Assembly: GCA_024397875.1 (NCBI GenBank)
Contig: CP073344.1
Coordinates: 487,001 to 551,000, forward strand
Source of the DNA: Amphritea atlantica
Lineage (GTDB): Bacteria; Pseudomonadota; Gammaproteobacteria; Pseudomonadales; Balneatricaceae
Direction: 5' to 3'
DNA length: 64,000 nucleotides
The notes under the pieces were generated by a model. That model saw nothing but the letters and a program-made list of their open reading frames with translations, was not told where the DNA came from and did not search any database. Of this stretch, positions 29,854 to 39,493 are shown in pieces. The position numbers and the translations under genes were made by a program. The stretch's first letter is position 1. Every line of letters begins with the position of its first letter.

Positions 29854-30741
29854 ATGCGCTTTAAATTACCCGGTTTTTTTCTGTTTGTATGTAGCTCGTT
29901 GTTGTTCGCTTCGGTCACTGAAGCAGGTATCAGTGTGACAGATAATCGTGGCCGGGTGATTGATATTGCTCAACCGGCCCGACGGGTTATCGCATTAGCG
30001 CCGCATATCACGGAAAACCTGTTTGCTATCGGCGCGGGGGAATATATTTCAGGTGTTGTCAGTCACAGTGATTATCCTGCTGAGGCGCAGAGTATTCCTG
30101 TGGTGGGTGACTCGCAGAGTTTTAATCTGGAAGCGATTATTGCAATGAAACCGGACCTGGTCGTGGCCTGGGCGGGTGGAAATCCGGCTCTGCCTTTGCA
30201 GCGGCTGGAACAACTGGGTATTCCTGTGTATTACTCTGATCCTAAAGTTTTTACTGATATTCCCTATAATCTGCGTGCCCTGGGGCAGCTGTTACAACGG
30301 CCTGAGGCGGAGGCGCAGGCTCAGTTGTTTGAGCAGCGATTAGCATCACTCAAACAACGCTTCTCGCACACAACAAAACTTCGGGTGTTTTATCAGCTCT
30401 GGCATCAGCCGCTGATGACGGTAAATCACAGTCAGATGATCGATCGGGTCATTCGTTTGTGCGGCGGTGAAAATCCGTTTACCGGACACCGGGAGGTGAT
30501 TCCCCATCTGGGAGTCGAGTCGGTTTTGCTGACCGACCCGCAGGTTATTCTGACCGGGGAGAGTGCGCCTGATGACTGGAAGCAACCGTGGCTGGCCTGG
30601 CCTGAACTGGCAGCCAGCCGCTATAACCAGTTTTATCGCCTGAATGAAGACCTGTTATACCGGCCGACCCTGCGCCTGCTGGAGGGTGCACAGCAAATGT
30701 GCGAAGCGTTACAGCAGGCGCGTGAGGCCGTTGAGTCTTAA
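29854..30741 (+). CDS. Periplasmic cobalamin-binding protein, BtuF-like
   Basis: Class III periplasmic binding protein of the BtuF/FecB type, 295 aa with a signal peptide cleaved near residue 24 (VTEAG). The N-lobe start RVIALAPHITENLFAIGAGEYISGV and a central helical linker are typical of vitamin B12-binding BtuF proteins. No BtuCD permease or ATPase is adjacent, but btuB and a cob(I)alamin adenosyltransferase lie downstream on the other strand, supporting a corrinoid ligand. Confidence 0.85.
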   Translation: MRFKLPGFFLFVCSSLLFASVTEAGISVTDNRGRVIDIAQPARRVIALAPHITENLFAIGAGEYISGVVSHSDYPAEAQSIPVVGDSQSFNLEAIIAMKPDLVVAWAGGNPALPLQRLEQLGIPVYYSDPKVFTDIPYNLRALGQLLQRPEAEAQAQLFEQRLASLKQRFSHTTKLRVFYQLWHQPLMTVNHSQMIDRVIRLCGGENPFTGHREVIPHLGVESVLLTDPQVILTGESAPDDWKQPWLAWPELAASRYNQFYRLNEDLLYRPTLRLLEGAQQMCEALQQAREAVES

Positions 30742-30757
30742 CAGCCATTACTGAGCT

Positions 30758-31030
30758 TTATTCGGTCAGCCCTTTAAAAAATGATTTGGTGTCCTGCGCG
30801 GCTTTCTTGGTTGCATCCCAGGCTGTTTCGGCACCCGCTTTGGTGCTGCAGGCGGCTCGTTCAGCGACACACTTGGACTTGCAGCCGGTAGCCGCCGCAT
30901 CATCGGTCATATGTTTTACTTCGCACTTTGTTTCGCACCAGGTTTGTTCATCGGCGCAGTCTGCCTGTGCCAGCGGTGCCAACAGCGTGGCTGAAAGGAC
31001 AATCGTCATTGGAGCGATAAAACGCAACAT
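30758..31030 (-). CDS. Small exported protein with mirror-symmetric cysteines
   Basis: 90-aa protein I do not recognise. A signal peptide ends at AQA (residue 23); a lipobox is absent. The mature part has exactly six cysteines (C25, C32, C36, C50, C54, C61) in the pattern CX6CX3C-X13-CX3CX6C, which reads the same in both directions. This would suit a helical hairpin held by three disulfides, by analogy with twin-CX3C proteins; that is inference. The C-terminal 30 residues are charged and Cys-free. It lies 86 bp downstream of the adenosyltransferase gene on the same strand and may share its transcript. Confidence 0.72.
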   Translation of the reverse strand: MLRFIAPMTIVLSATLLAPLAQADCADEQTWCETKCEVKHMTDDAAATGCKSKCVAERAACSTKAGAETAWDATKKAAQDTKSFFKGLTE

Positions 31031-31116
31031 ATCGGTTTCTCTCTTTACTGTTTATATTGGCTACTGATAACAACGTCATCGAAGCAGGTCTTAACAGCTC
31101 ATTGATGAAGTCGCTT

Positions 31117-31689
31117 TTAAGAGCTCTGGTTGTCAGGTTTGCGCGGCTGCCATAATACTTCCTCTCCACCGTTCTGTCGTGCAAATACCCGGGCTGCGAC
31201 AAACAGCAGATCCGAGAAGCGGTTCAGATAGGTGGCGCTTAACTGATTGACCGTTTCCTGATGCGCCAGTTCCACAATCCGTCTCTCTGCCCGACGGCAG
31301 ACACTGCGCGCCTGATGGCACAGCGCTGCAGCCCGGTTGCCGCCCGGGAGGATAAACTCCTTGAGGGGCGGCAGCTGGCTGTTGAGGGAGTCGATCTCTC
31401 GCTCCATCTGGGTTATCACATCGTTAGTGATAACGGTGTAACCCGGATCGGCCACAGCCAGTTCGCCCCCTAGATCAAACAGATCATTCTGGCACTGTAG
31501 CAACAGCTTCCTTAACGGTTCCTGAGCGGTCAGTTCAGCAATTAACACTCCGAGCAGGCAGTTCAATTCGTCAGTATCGCCCAGCGCCTCGATACGGGGG
31601 TGATATTTGTTCACTTTGCTGCCGTTGGCCAGAGAAGTAGTTCCCTTATCACCTGTGCGGGTGTAGATTTTGGTGAGGCGGTTGGCCAT
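31117..31689 (-). CDS. pduO: PduO-type cob(I)alamin adenosyltransferase
   Basis: Transfers the adenosyl group of ATP to cob(I)alamin to make coenzyme B12. 190 aa; the N-terminal ATP-binding motif TRTGDKGTTSL (about 10-20) and the segment ALGDTDELNCLLG (about 36-48) are the PduO signature, with FILPGG and RRAERRIVELA further on. It starts 21 bp beyond the btuB terminator and so probably depends on readthrough or its own promoter. Confidence 0.95.
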   Translation of the reverse strand: MANRLTKIYTRTGDKGTTSLANGSKVNKYHPRIEALGDTDELNCLLGVLIAELTAQEPLRKLLLQCQNDLFDLGGELAVADPGYTVITNDVITQMEREIDSLNSQLPPLKEFILPGGNRAAALCHQARSVCRRAERRIVELAHQETVNQLSATYLNRFSDLLFVAARVFARQNGGEEVLWQPRKPDNQSS

Positions 31690-31709
31690 AGGTAAGTCCT
31701 TGAAATAAA

Positions 31710-31737
31710 AAAGGCTGAATAAAACTATTCAGCCTTT
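31710..31737 (-). terminator. Intrinsic terminator after btuB
   Basis: AAAGGCTGAATA at 31710-31721 pairs with TATTCAGCCTTT at 31726-31737 around a 4-nt loop. Read on the minus strand the stem is followed by TTTTATTTCA, a fair U-tract, 22 bp after the btuB stop. Confidence 0.88.
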
Positions 31738-31758
31738 GTGGATTTTGCTCAAGCTGAA

Positions 31759-33567
31759 TTAAAAATTATAACGTGCCGAGACGGCTAGCAAGCGATCCTG
31801 AGTATTATACCCGGGATTGGTTTGATACTCTTTGTCGAACAGGTTTTCAATCCGGCTGCCGAGTGTCCATTCCTGTGTTATCTGGTAGGTTGTAAAGAGG
31901 TTCACAACGGCAAAAGCGGGCAGTGAACTGCTGTTGTCGGCAGTTGTATAGCGTTTACCTTCCCATATAATTTCGCTGCCTGCAGACCATTGGTTGGCAG
32001 CATAGTTAATTTGCCATTTAACCGTGTCTTGAGGTCTGAACCGGAGTTTCTTTCCGGTCGCAGCATCTTTGGCATTAACGTACTGATATGCCAGAGTGTG
32101 ATTCCAGTTGCCATAGCTAATCTTGTAACTGGCATCTACGCCTTCGATTTCAGCTTTGTCAGTATTTTCCACCGTCGTCCAGCTATCGTTAATACTGATC
32201 AGGTTGCGGATGTCGGTTTTGTATAAACTGATCTCCCATGTGGATGATCCGTTGCCTGAAATGCTGAGCTCTGTTGTTTCAGATTCTTCCGGTTTCAGGT
32301 CAGGATTACCCTGGTAGCCAAAGCTCAGGGGATAATAAAGATCATCGAACGTGGGGGCTTTAAACGCCGTGCCGTGGCTTATCGCTACTTTTACCGGCTC
32401 GAACTGATAGGCATATCCTGCACTATAGGTGGTATTCTCGCCAAACTGCTCGTCGTCAGTGAAGCGGCCACTCAGTTCGGCCTGGTAATTTTCACCATCG
32501 TGAAGCAGGCCAACAAAGGCCGCTTTGGTTTCACGACTGTTAACAGTGTAGCTGGTACTACTTTCACTCAGATTATCATCCAGATAATCCAGTCCGGCAG
32601 AAATAGAGCTGTTGTTAATATAGACACTATTAAGCCAGTTAACCTGCGTGCGTTCGGTGACATAGCGAGAGCCATTTTGGCGATTGATACCGTTGCCGTA
32701 AGTCAGGTTGTCATCTTTGACATACGCTGTACTCAGGGCGCTGTCGAAGCGATCACCGGAATAACTGATGCGAGCGGAGTATAGTTCGTTTTCAAAATCA
32801 GACTCGTTACCGCCCCAGGTGGTGTCGAACTCGCTGTTACCCTGCCACTTACTCGCCTGCAGGTTGAGATCGATACGATCAGTTAACTGTTGGTCTACCG
32901 CAATATTAGCGGACAGGTTGCGGTAACCATCTTTATCAAACTCTGCATCATCCTTTACATCGATACCATCGTGATGATCGGTTGATATCGCAACAGAGAT
33001 GCTTCCGCTGTCGCTATAGGGCTGAGAGTAGCTGCCGGATATCTTTTGCGTGCCCTGATCACCCAGGGTTATAGCGACAGAGCCGAGCGGCTGTTTTTTG
33101 GCATCTTTGGTAAATATCTGAATAATCCCGCCAATCGCATCCGATCCATAGAGGGCGGAACGCGGACCTCTGACAAACTCAATTTTTTCAATCTGATCGA
33201 CCGGAATCAATTCCAGGCGGGTCCCGGCGGCTGTCGGCGTGCCTATACGTATACCATTCAGAAGAATCAGGGTGTGATCTGACTCCGTACCCCGGGTATA
33301 GAGGGCGGCGGCTTGCCCACGGGCACCGCTGCTGGTGAAATTGACGCCCGGTAACAGGTTTATTGCAGCTTTAGCAGAATCGACTTGAGAGCGCTGGATA
33401 TCGTCGGCAGTCACCACGGACACCGAGGCGATGGTTTCAGTGATCGGTTGCTCAATCAGGTTCGCTGATACAACGATCGTATCGAGAGTATTTTCCTGTG
33501 CTGCAGCCGCAACAGAGATTAGCGACGTGCCCAGTAGCACCGCCTGGTAAAGGGGGGATTTTTTCAT
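31759..33567 (-). CDS. btuB: TonB-dependent vitamin B12 receptor BtuB
   Basis: Outer membrane TonB-dependent cobalamin transporter, 602 aa. A signal peptide (to about residue 23) is followed by the TonB box region (LDTIVVSA), a plug domain (about 35-150, with VRGPRSALYGSDAIGGIIQIFT) and a 22-strand barrel ending in the C-terminal aromatic SARYNF. It is preceded by a complete cobalamin riboswitch, which identifies the ligand better than the protein alone does. Confidence 0.96.
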   Translation of the reverse strand: MKKSPLYQAVLLGTSLISVAAAAQENTLDTIVVSANLIEQPITETIASVSVVTADDIQRSQVDSAKAAINLLPGVNFTSSGARGQAAALYTRGTESDHTLILLNGIRIGTPTAAGTRLELIPVDQIEKIEFVRGPRSALYGSDAIGGIIQIFTKDAKKQPLGSVAITLGDQGTQKISGSYSQPYSDSGSISVAISTDHHDGIDVKDDAEFDKDGYRNLSANIAVDQQLTDRIDLNLQASKWQGNSEFDTTWGGNESDFENELYSARISYSGDRFDSALSTAYVKDDNLTYGNGINRQNGSRYVTERTQVNWLNSVYINNSSISAGLDYLDDNLSESSTSYTVNSRETKAAFVGLLHDGENYQAELSGRFTDDEQFGENTTYSAGYAYQFEPVKVAISHGTAFKAPTFDDLYYPLSFGYQGNPDLKPEESETTELSISGNGSSTWEISLYKTDIRNLISINDSWTTVENTDKAEIEGVDASYKISYGNWNHTLAYQYVNAKDAATGKKLRFRPQDTVKWQINYAANQWSAGSEIIWEGKRYTTADNSSSLPAFAVVNLFTTYQITQEWTLGSRIENLFDKEYQTNPGYNTQDRLLAVSARYNF

Positions 33568-33615
33568 TGCATTTCCTGTTTAGCGCACCCACCGTGCACT
33601 TAAATAGTGAACTGA

Positions 33616-33809
33616 CTACTGGCCGGTCTCCGGGCTGGTAACCTGATCAGAACCTGACTGATCTTAAACTGATGCCTTCCCATTACAGTGGCTTGTGTCA
33701 GTTTGTGGTTACTTACCGTTGCGGGGGCAGCGCTGGACTTGCTCGGTTAAGGAGCGCACCAGACTTCCCGATTAACCCTTGCTGCAGAATCAGTTTCGGG
33801 CACCAGTAG
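33616..33809 (-). ncRNA. Cobalamin riboswitch upstream of btuB
   Basis: Read on the minus strand, the P1 arms CTACTGG (33809-33803) and CCAGTAG (33622-33616) enclose the conserved core: GCTGCCCCCGCAACGGTAA (33731 downward), the B12 box AAGCCACTGTAATGGGAAGG (33694 downward) and CCCGGAGACCGG near 33634. The element ends 48 bp before the btuB start, so control is probably on translation initiation, as in E. coli btuB. No U-tract terminator is seen in the expression platform. Confidence 0.96.
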
Positions 33810-33933
33810 AATGAGGCGCTACTCTATGTTGCAGTCGCGCAATGGTCAAATGAAAATGTAGCAGGTTATTATGAATCCGGGTCATCTGCTGTGTTGCCAC
33901 AGACGATTTTATTAAATACTTGAGTCCGCTGTT

Positions 33934-34791
33934 TTATTCAATTTCCGGAATATGCTTTTTACTGAACTGTGGTGTGCGATCCATGGCATCGGCAACAATG
34001 TTGCTGTCCGGGGTCAGATCCACTTTATCGTCCTTGTTTTTATAGGGCAGGGCATTGAGGACGATTTTCATGACATTTAACCGGGCGCGTTTCTTGTCAT
34101 CGGACATGATCGTTGTCCAGGGGGCATGCTCCGTATGGGTATAGTGATACATCGCCTCTTTGGCCTTGGTGTACTCTTTCCAGCGCTCTACCGAAGCGAT
34201 ATCCATGGGGCTGAGTTTCCAGTGTTTCAATGGATCTTCCCGGCGCTCTTCGAAGCGTCTTTGCTGCTCCCGCTGATTCACTGAGAACCAGAATTTGAAC
34301 AGACGGACGCCGCTTTCAACCAGCATCTGCTCCAGCATTGGGGTATGTTTGAGGAACAGTTTGTACTCCTCCTCTGAGCAAAACTCCATTACCCGTTCCA
34401 CGCCTGCACGGTTATACCAGGACCGGTCAAACAGTACGATTTCACCGGCATTGGGCAGGTGTTCAAGGTAGCGCTGGTAGTACCATTGCCCCTGTTCGGT
34501 ATTGGAGGGCTTGTCCAGAGCTACAATACGGGCTCCCCGCGGATTCAGGTGTTCAGTAAAGCGCTGAATCGCACCGCCTTTACCTGCGGCATCCCGCCCT
34601 TCAAAGATAATGATTACTTTCTGACCGGTTTCTTTAATCCATTTCTGCATTTTCAGCAGTTCTATCTGCAGCTTTTTTTTCTCTTTTTCGTACTCGTCCC
34701 GGGATATTTTCGAATCGTACGGGTAATCCTCTCCCAGTCCCAGTGACTGGCGTTTATCGGACGGACTCATCTTAGTGTTTTTCTTTGACAT
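33934..34791 (-). CDS. ppk2: Polyphosphate kinase 2
   Basis: PPK2 family kinase, 285 aa, that uses polyphosphate to phosphorylate nucleoside diphosphates (class I) or the reverse. Walker A is GRDAAGKGG (about 65-73), the lid and Walker B region FDRSWYNRAGVERVM follows near residue 121, and the segment KFWFSVNQREQQRRF is typical. It is a single-domain protein. Neighbours do not suggest an operon. Confidence 0.95.
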   Translation of the reverse strand: MSKKNTKMSPSDKRQSLGLGEDYPYDSKISRDEYEKEKKKLQIELLKMQKWIKETGQKVIIIFEGRDAAGKGGAIQRFTEHLNPRGARIVALDKPSNTEQGQWYYQRYLEHLPNAGEIVLFDRSWYNRAGVERVMEFCSEEEYKLFLKHTPMLEQMLVESGVRLFKFWFSVNQREQQRRFEERREDPLKHWKLSPMDIASVERWKEYTKAKEAMYHYTHTEHAPWTTIMSDDKKRARLNVMKIVLNALPYKNKDDKVDLTPDSNIVADAMDRTPQFSKKHIPEIE

Positions 34792-34860
34792 GCCTGTCTC
34801 CTTGTAAATATGTTTTGAAATTCAGTCCGATTCGTTTTTCAGAAGTAACGTAAGTGGTTA

Positions 34861-35769
34861 TCAACGGGTCGACAGACTCATCTCCCGTACCGCATCCAGT
34901 AGCAGATGGTTAGCCGGTGTTGCTACGCCCGCCTCATCAGCGATGCGGCACAGATAACCGGTGATGGTTTCAATTTCGGTAGGGCGATTATGACTCACAT
35001 CCTGCTGCATTGATGAATGGTTATTGCCGGTAAGCTCCGCCACATCCCAGGCCTGTTCCATCAGCTTGCGGTCAAACAGGATGATCCCCAGTGCGTTGGC
35101 AACCTCTTCAACCTCTTTACATATCTGAGCCATCGCTGCCCGGCGGTCGTCATACTTCAAAAGCTCTCCGTTGCGGCAGTTGAACAGAGCCGTCAGTGGA
35201 TTGATGGCACAGTTAATTGCCAGTTTACGCCAGAGCACAGACTGGATATCGGCTGACAGATGGAGTTGCTCATCGACCCCTTGCAGTTCCTTAAACAGCG
35301 TATCACTGCCACAGGAAGAGAGACGGCCGATATGGGTTTCTCCAATGCCCGCCCTGACAAGGCGGTAAGGTGAGTCAAAATAGGCACCATCGGTTGTGCT
35401 GCCGGCCCAGATCTCCAGCCCAGGATTCTCTTCTGTCAGTTGTTGCTGGGGCCCCATACCATTATGCAGAAGCAGCACCCGGGTAGTCTTCCTCAGACGA
35501 TGCTGTACCGATGCGAATGCCCCGGTGACGGCGAATGATTTTGTGGTAATCAGCAGGTGATTAATGGGGGTGTCGATGTCAGCAAGTTCAGCTTCTGTGG
35601 AAAAGCATTCGGCCCTAGTGTCATCGAGAATCTGAAAACAACCGGTATTGTTGTACTGCGCCAGTTTTTCAGCTGTGCGCAGAATCAGCGTGACCTGATG
35701 GCCAGCCTTTTGCAATTTTGCGGCCCACAGCAGACCGATAGCGCCAGCGCCCAGAATATGCCAGTGCAT
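34861..35769 (-). CDS. panE: 2-dehydropantoate 2-reductase
   Basis: Ketopantoate reductase of the pantothenate pathway, NADPH-dependent, 302 aa. The Rossmann motif LGAGAIGLLWAAKL lies at residues 6-19 and the catalytic lysine in VLWRKLAINCAINPLTAL (about 168-185). It is divergent from yajQ with a 119-bp shared promoter region. Confidence 0.92.
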   Translation of the reverse strand: MHWHILGAGAIGLLWAAKLQKAGHQVTLILRTAEKLAQYNNTGCFQILDDTRAECFSTEAELADIDTPINHLLITTKSFAVTGAFASVQHRLRKTTRVLLLHNGMGPQQQLTEENPGLEIWAGSTTDGAYFDSPYRLVRAGIGETHIGRLSSCGSDTLFKELQGVDEQLHLSADIQSVLWRKLAINCAINPLTALFNCRNGELLKYDDRRAAMAQICKEVEEVANALGIILFDRKLMEQAWDVAELTGNNHSSMQQDVSHNRPTEIETITGYLCRIADEAGVATPANHLLLDAVREMSLSTR

Positions 35770-35888
35770 ATGTGAGGAATCCTATGCTGAATTGGGGTAT
35801 GTGTAAGACCATCATAACGGTATGATAGGCAGGATCAAACGAATTAGGCCGCAGGCGAGCGGCAGACCTGTTTTAAGGAGTAATCTCG

Positions 35889-36371
35889 ATGCCATCTTTT
35901 GATATCGTTTCTGAGCTGGATATGCATGAAGTAAGTAATGCTGTAGACCAGGCTAACCGGGAGCTGGGGACACGCTATGACTTTAATAAGGTTGATGCGA
36001 AATTTGAACTGGCGGGGGAGGTCATCACTTTACACGCCGAAGTGGATTTCCAGCTGCAACAGATGATGGATATTCTGCGCAACAAGCTGGTGGGGCGCAA
36101 AGTGGATATTAAAAGTCTTGATATTGGTGAGCCGCATACCGCCAACATGCGGGCGCGTCAGCTGGTAACCCTGAAACAGGGGCTGGATCAGCCATTCAGT
36201 AAGAAAATTGTCAAAATGATAAAAGACAAAAAACTCAAGGTGCAGGCGCAGGTGCAGGGCGATCAGGTTCGGGTGACCGGCAAGAAGCGGGATGACCTTC
36301 AGGAAGTGATGGCGATGCTGCGTGGGGAAGATCTGGAACTGCCACTGCAATATACCAATTTTCGAGATTGA
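35889..36371 (+). CDS. yajQ: YajQ family nucleotide-binding protein
   Basis: UPF0234/YajQ family, 160 aa, two RRM-like folds. Homologues bind cyclic di-GMP (Xanthomonas) or nucleotides and tRNA. The start MPSFDIVSELDMHEVSNAVDQ and TRYDF are signature. AAGGAG lies about 10 bases ahead of the ATG. Confidence 0.94.
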   Translation: MPSFDIVSELDMHEVSNAVDQANRELGTRYDFNKVDAKFELAGEVITLHAEVDFQLQQMMDILRNKLVGRKVDIKSLDIGEPHTANMRARQLVTLKQGLDQPFSKKIVKMIKDKKLKVQAQVQGDQVRVTGKKRDDLQEVMAMLRGEDLELPLQYTNFRD

Positions 36372-36382
36372 TTCTGTATAAC

Positions 36383-36405
36383 AACGGCAGCATTCAGCTG
36401 CCGTT
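36383..36405 (+). terminator. Hairpin after yajQ
   Basis: AACGGCAGC at 36383-36391 and GCTGCCGTT at 36397-36405 form a perfect 9-bp stem with a 5-nt loop, 12 bp after yajQ. The T-tract is poor (ACGCTTTAAC), so it is a probable but weak terminator before ampG. Confidence 0.6.
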
Positions 36406-36453
36406 ACGCTTTAACGACTATTATCGGCTGAAAGTTACCCTGAAGGATGTTAA

Positions 36454-37722
36454 GTGGACGCGGTAAAAATCCCGGATAAAAAGCAGCACTGGTCAGAGGC
36501 GGTTTTAAACCGACGTACACTGATATGCATATTTACCGGATTCTCTTCCGGTATGCCACTCTATGTACTGTTCCAGCTACTACCCGCTTATCTTCGTGCT
36601 GAAGGTGTCGGGCTGAAAGAGATCGGCCTGTTTGCGCTGGTGACTTTCCCCTACACCTGGAAGTTCATGTGGGCACCGCTGATGGATCGTTATATTCCGC
36701 CGTTCCTGGGGCGCAGGCGTGGCTGGATGCTGATTATGCAGTTGGCTCTGCTGGGATCTATTGCCGGGCTGGGACTGTTTGATCCGACCATGTCGATTAT
36801 GGCGATTGCTTACCTGGCCACGGCTGTCGCGTTATTCAGCGCCAGCCAGGATATCGTTCTGGATGCCTACCGACGGGAATTGCTGCCAGACCAGGAGCTG
36901 GGCTGGGGTAATTCAGTGCATGTGCAGGCTTATCGTATTTCCGGCCTGGTGCCGGGTGCTCTGGGACTGGTGCTGGCGGATATCCTTCCCTGGAGCAGTG
37001 TATTTATCATCGTTGCCGGGTTTATGCTGCTCGGCGTGATTATGACGCTGGTGGTCAACGAGCCGGTTACAGAACCCCGGGCACCTAAAACACTTAAAGA
37101 AGCCGTCGTCGAACCGTTCCACGAATTTATCACCCGCCTGGGCTGGACCGGGGCACTACAGATTCTCTGTTTTATGTTTCTCTATAAATTAGGGGACAAT
37201 ATGGCGACGGCCCTGTCGACACCTTTCTATATCGACATGGGCTTCAGTTTGACCGAAATTGGTGTCATTGCAAAAGCCTCGGCCCTGTGGGCATCCGTGG
37301 TTGGCGGTATTCTCGGTGGCTTGTGGATGATAAAGCTGGGGATTAACCGGGCACTGTGGATATTCGGCGTGGTGCAGGTGGTGACCATCCTGGGGTTCGC
37401 GCTGCTGGCGCAATCAGGCCCCGATAAACTGGTGCTGGCTGTGGTTATCAGTCTCGAATATCTGGGTGTCGGGCTGGGTACTGCGGCGTTCACCGCATTT
37501 ATTGCCCGTTCTACCAGTATCGCTTTTGCCGCTACCCAGTTTGCGCTGTTTACCGCCCTGGCTGCGTTGCCCCGCACCTTCGTCAATGCGTTCACCGGGT
37601 ATGTCGTCGATGCCGTCGGCTGGCACATGTTCTTCTATATCTGTGCCGTATTGGCAATACCGGGAATGGTATTGCTGCTGAAAGTTGCTCCATGGAATGG
37701 CGATTCAGTTCCAGAAGAGTAG
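36454..37722 (+). CDS. ampG: AmpG-type muropeptide permease (MFS)
   Basis: Major facilitator permease of the AmpG family, 422 aa with about twelve membrane helices, importing anhydro-muropeptides for cell wall recycling. The GFSSGMPLYVLFQLLPAYL segment in helix 1 (about 28-46) and TFPYTWKFMWAPLMDRY are characteristic. The start is GTG at 36454, with AAGGATG upstream. Single-domain length matches the Pseudomonas AmpG core rather than the longer 14-helix E. coli form. Confidence 0.9.
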   Translation: MDAVKIPDKKQHWSEAVLNRRTLICIFTGFSSGMPLYVLFQLLPAYLRAEGVGLKEIGLFALVTFPYTWKFMWAPLMDRYIPPFLGRRRGWMLIMQLALLGSIAGLGLFDPTMSIMAIAYLATAVALFSASQDIVLDAYRRELLPDQELGWGNSVHVQAYRISGLVPGALGLVLADILPWSSVFIIVAGFMLLGVIMTLVVNEPVTEPRAPKTLKEAVVEPFHEFITRLGWTGALQILCFMFLYKLGDNMATALSTPFYIDMGFSLTEIGVIAKASALWASVVGGILGGLWMIKLGINRALWIFGVVQVVTILGFALLAQSGPDKLVLAVVISLEYLGVGLGTAAFTAFIARSTSIAFAATQFALFTALAALPRTFVNAFTGYVVDAVGWHMFFYICAVLAIPGMVLLLKVAPWNGDSVPEE

Positions 37723-39101
<1,379 letters not shown>

Positions 39102-39200
39102 ATCGTCACTGCGTGATTTGCCAGAACGCCGCTTCGCGGCTGCTAGACGCGGCTTCGCCACTTGCTCGTCGCTAGAAAAAACGTAAAACGTTCATGCATA

Positions 39201-39302
39201 ATGATTAATGGTGCATTTGAAGAAATGGACTGTAGAGATCTGAAAAATGAAGCTATTGAGTGGTGGGAAGCTCAGTTAAAGTGGATTAATGCAAATATAT
39301 GA
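39201..39302 (+). CDS. Possible 33-aa small protein or gene remnant
   Basis: ATG at 39201 to TGA at 39302 encodes 33 residues starting MINGAFEEMDCRDL, rich in Trp and Glu. It has no clear ribosome binding site and no family I recognise. It may be a fragment of a larger, decayed gene within the AT-rich island; I give it low weight. Confidence 0.2.
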   Translation: MINGAFEEMDCRDLKNEAIEWWEAQLKWINANI

Positions 39303-39400
39303 ATTTTACTTAGTAAAGAGGTGAATCTATTTGTCTCTTTTCAGATGTTGTCGGCGCGATGGGATCCAGCTATATATGAATAGGTCTTTATATCTATCTT

Positions 39401-39438
39401 CTTATAAAGAGCGGATCTTGATTTCCGCTCTTTATAAG
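39401..39438. repeat. Perfect 15-bp inverted repeat
   Basis: CTTATAAAGAGCGGA at 39401-39415 and TCCGCTCTTTATAAG at 39424-39438 are perfect inverted copies around an 8-nt loop. There is no T-tract on either side beyond the stem itself, so it may be a stable hairpin, a protein-binding site or an element end rather than an ordinary terminator. Confidence 0.85.
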
Positions 39439-39493
39439 TTAAGAAGGTTCCCCTGGCAAGTCGCGCAGCGACGGTCTCGCCACTGCTTTTATT

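Larger units (their letters stand above)
39102..39493. other. AT-rich intergenic island with repeats
   Basis: A 392-bp region between add and a hydrolase gene. The left part holds two GC-rich hairpin motifs (GCCGCTTCGCGGC at 39128-39140 and GCGGCTTCGCC at 39149-39159). The middle is visibly AT-rich and holds a 33-codon open frame (39201-39302) and a 15-bp perfect inverted repeat (39401-39438). GTCGCTAGAA at 39168-39177 and TTCTAGCGAC at 39492-39501 are inverted copies bounding the AT-rich part, and TCGCCACT occurs in the same direction at 39155 and 39477. This looks like a small inserted or decayed element. Confidence 0.6.

Noticed and set aside
39401..39438. Intrinsic terminator
   Set aside because: The stem is strong but no T-tract follows on either strand, so it is reported as an inverted repeat instead.
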